The notes beneath the pieces are model-generated. The model was not told where the DNA came from, made no database searches, and was given only the letters and a program-made list of their open reading frames with translations. Below, piece after piece: positions 43,501 through 44,410 of a DNA stretch of 44,410 bases; the first letter of the stretch is position 1; each line of letters opens with the position of its first letter. The position numbers and the translations under genes are program-made. This DNA is from Vitrella brassicaformis (taxonomy: Eukaryota; Sar; Vitrellaceae), in assembly GCA_001179505.1 (NCBI GenBank), contig CDMY01000604.1:1-44410 (forward strand), written 5' to 3'.

Positions 43501-44041
43501 GGGGTCCTTGTCGATCCCTCTGTGCTCACAATCCCTGCTGTGCTTGGCCCCACTGACCACCCAGTTGTTCTCGTCGTCATCGAGCGGCGGCCTACTCGTC
43601 CTGCCGACATCCGACGACTTGTAGAAGCACCCCCCCTCCCGCCGCTTGTAGGTCCACCCCTGGCACTGGGCGTCCGCCGCACAGCCCCTCTGACAGTCAA
43701 AAGGGCGGCCGACCATATGGCCGAGAGACCGGAAAGTGTCTGGGAGGTCGTGGCCTTCATATTCCACGTCCCACTCAAAACAGGAGGCGTTGGCCTGTGC
43801 AAGCTGCACGAGGGGAGCTGAACACAACGAACGAACGCATGGACGCATGGCTTACCCACACGTACGTGTCCGTCCGTGTCTGCTGACTGATGCCGTGATG
43901 CATGTGTTGCGGTGTGCGGGTACCGTCTGGAGGCACGCCCATCGCGAGGTGACTCGATATGGCGATTGTGAGGACGATGGCAGATGCTCCAAGCCGCTTC
44001 ACCGAGATCGGCATGTAGGTGCTCGCACACTCAGTCGCCAT
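40584..44041 (-). CDS. PAN/apple-domain protein with six to seven transmembrane segments
   Basis: I recognise the domains but not the gene. Exons: 44041-43924, 43817-43455, 43378-42783, 42681-42540, 42460-42345, 42255-42102, 42020-41893, 41768-40584 (933 residues). A signal peptide (KRLGASAIVLTIAISSHLAM) precedes a Cys-rich ectodomain to about residue 410. The first apple/PAN domain is clear: ASCFEWDVEYEGHDLPDTF, PFDCQRGCAADAQCQGWTYK, GGCFYKS. Two partial PAN-like segments follow (IIQECHRMCYEVPGCRGFSW; HCQKLCQMNPRCEAFSSV). Hydrophobic helices come next (APLVILLTVCLVVLVATA; VVWRVVTAVLAALGCIL; GVLFWLGCSHYLFNVLFNAV). A hydrophilic loop of about 270 residues with a Gln run separates them from three more helices (starting near residue 818: LGLVIMLFCSFFAIGVLHLC). 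A receptor-like or adhesion role is inferred from this layout. The 81-base intron 42101-42021 keeps frame and may be retained. Confidence 0.75.
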
Positions 44042-44410
44042 GCATGGCCTTGCCCGTGTCGCAACAGATCTCGAGCATCTGGACCGCCGTTGTCGTCGTC
44101 GACACGTGCCAGTGGTGGGACGGTCTGACGGAGAGAGATCAACTCGCTACATCGACAGGGAAAATGACGGAAAAAAAGAGCTCCTTTTGAAGCCAAGCTC
44201 GCAGTGGGCCGGCCAGGTTCCGAACAAGAAAGGCGCCCAGGCAAGCTGAGCGCGGTGCACGACCCCCCTAGTGGATGGGCCTATTTGCGCTTTCGACGGA
44301 GAATGCGGATGTGTCCAAAAAACACGTCGATCACATTATCCATGCAATGAATTAAAGAACACATACAATTGCATGCATGTCCTTCTCCCTTTTGTAGAGC
44401 TGTGTGTGTG
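44042..44410. other. Upstream region of the PAN-domain gene
   Basis: These 369 bases precede the PAN-protein ATG and run to the window edge. They probably hold its promoter and 5' untranslated region. I see no recognisable gene or element; a divergent neighbour could start beyond the edge. Confidence 0.35.

Noticed and set aside
1-44410. Transposons, CRISPR arrays, rRNA and tRNA genes
   Set aside because: I looked for transposase motifs, terminal repeats, spaced direct repeats and cloverleaf patterns in the gene-free stretches and found nothing convincing by eye.

Overview
This is an intron-rich, GC-rich nuclear segment of a flagellated eukaryote, not a prokaryotic sequence. My best guess is a chromerid or related photosynthetic alveolate (Vitrella-like). 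The reasons are short GT-AG introns packed with TG/CA and CATC/TCTG microsatellites, conserved axonemal genes, a cathepsin C, PAN/apple modules of the kind common in apicomplexans, and a uroporphyrinogen-III synthase with a plastid-type leader. The organism call is inference. The gene and exon models come from splice sites and reading frames read by eye.

I resolve 14 protein genes, with almost no room between them. Left to right: cathepsin C (-, runs off the left edge); a small Lys-rich membrane protein (+); a polytopic XK-like membrane protein (-); a 21-exon gene fusing the Dug3 glutamine amidotransferase to the Dug2 WD40/M20 protein (+); a PTC7-type PP2C with missing catalytic Asp residues (-); CFAP221 (+); an unrecognised alpha-helical protein (-); a possible CFAP144-like axonemal protein (+); DRC2/CCDC65 (-); an unrecognised 230-residue protein (+); uroporphyrinogen-III synthase (-); a gap-containing repeat region; an FHA-plus-PP2C phosphatase (-); a CLC anion transporter with a tail of about 1,000 residues (+); and a PAN/apple-domain polytopic membrane protein (-).

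The layout is strikingly regular. Strands alternate -,+,-,+ for the first ten genes, giving five successive head-to-head pairs whose start codons lie 141-426 bp apart. A sixth such pair (phosphatase/CLC) has 735 bp between starts. These spacers are the likely bidirectional promoters. Three recognisable or possible flagellar genes (CFAP221, the CFAP144-like gene and DRC2) lie within about 9.6 kb.

Functionally, the most notable gene is the Dug3-Dug2 fusion. In yeast these two proteins form the two-subunit cytosolic glutathione-degrading amidotransferase; here one continuous exon joins the end of the amidotransferase domain to the first WD40 repeat. The PAN-polytopic protein, the degenerate PTC7 and the long-tailed CLC are the other proteins whose architecture deserves attention. 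I saw no convincing transposon, CRISPR array, rRNA or tRNA.
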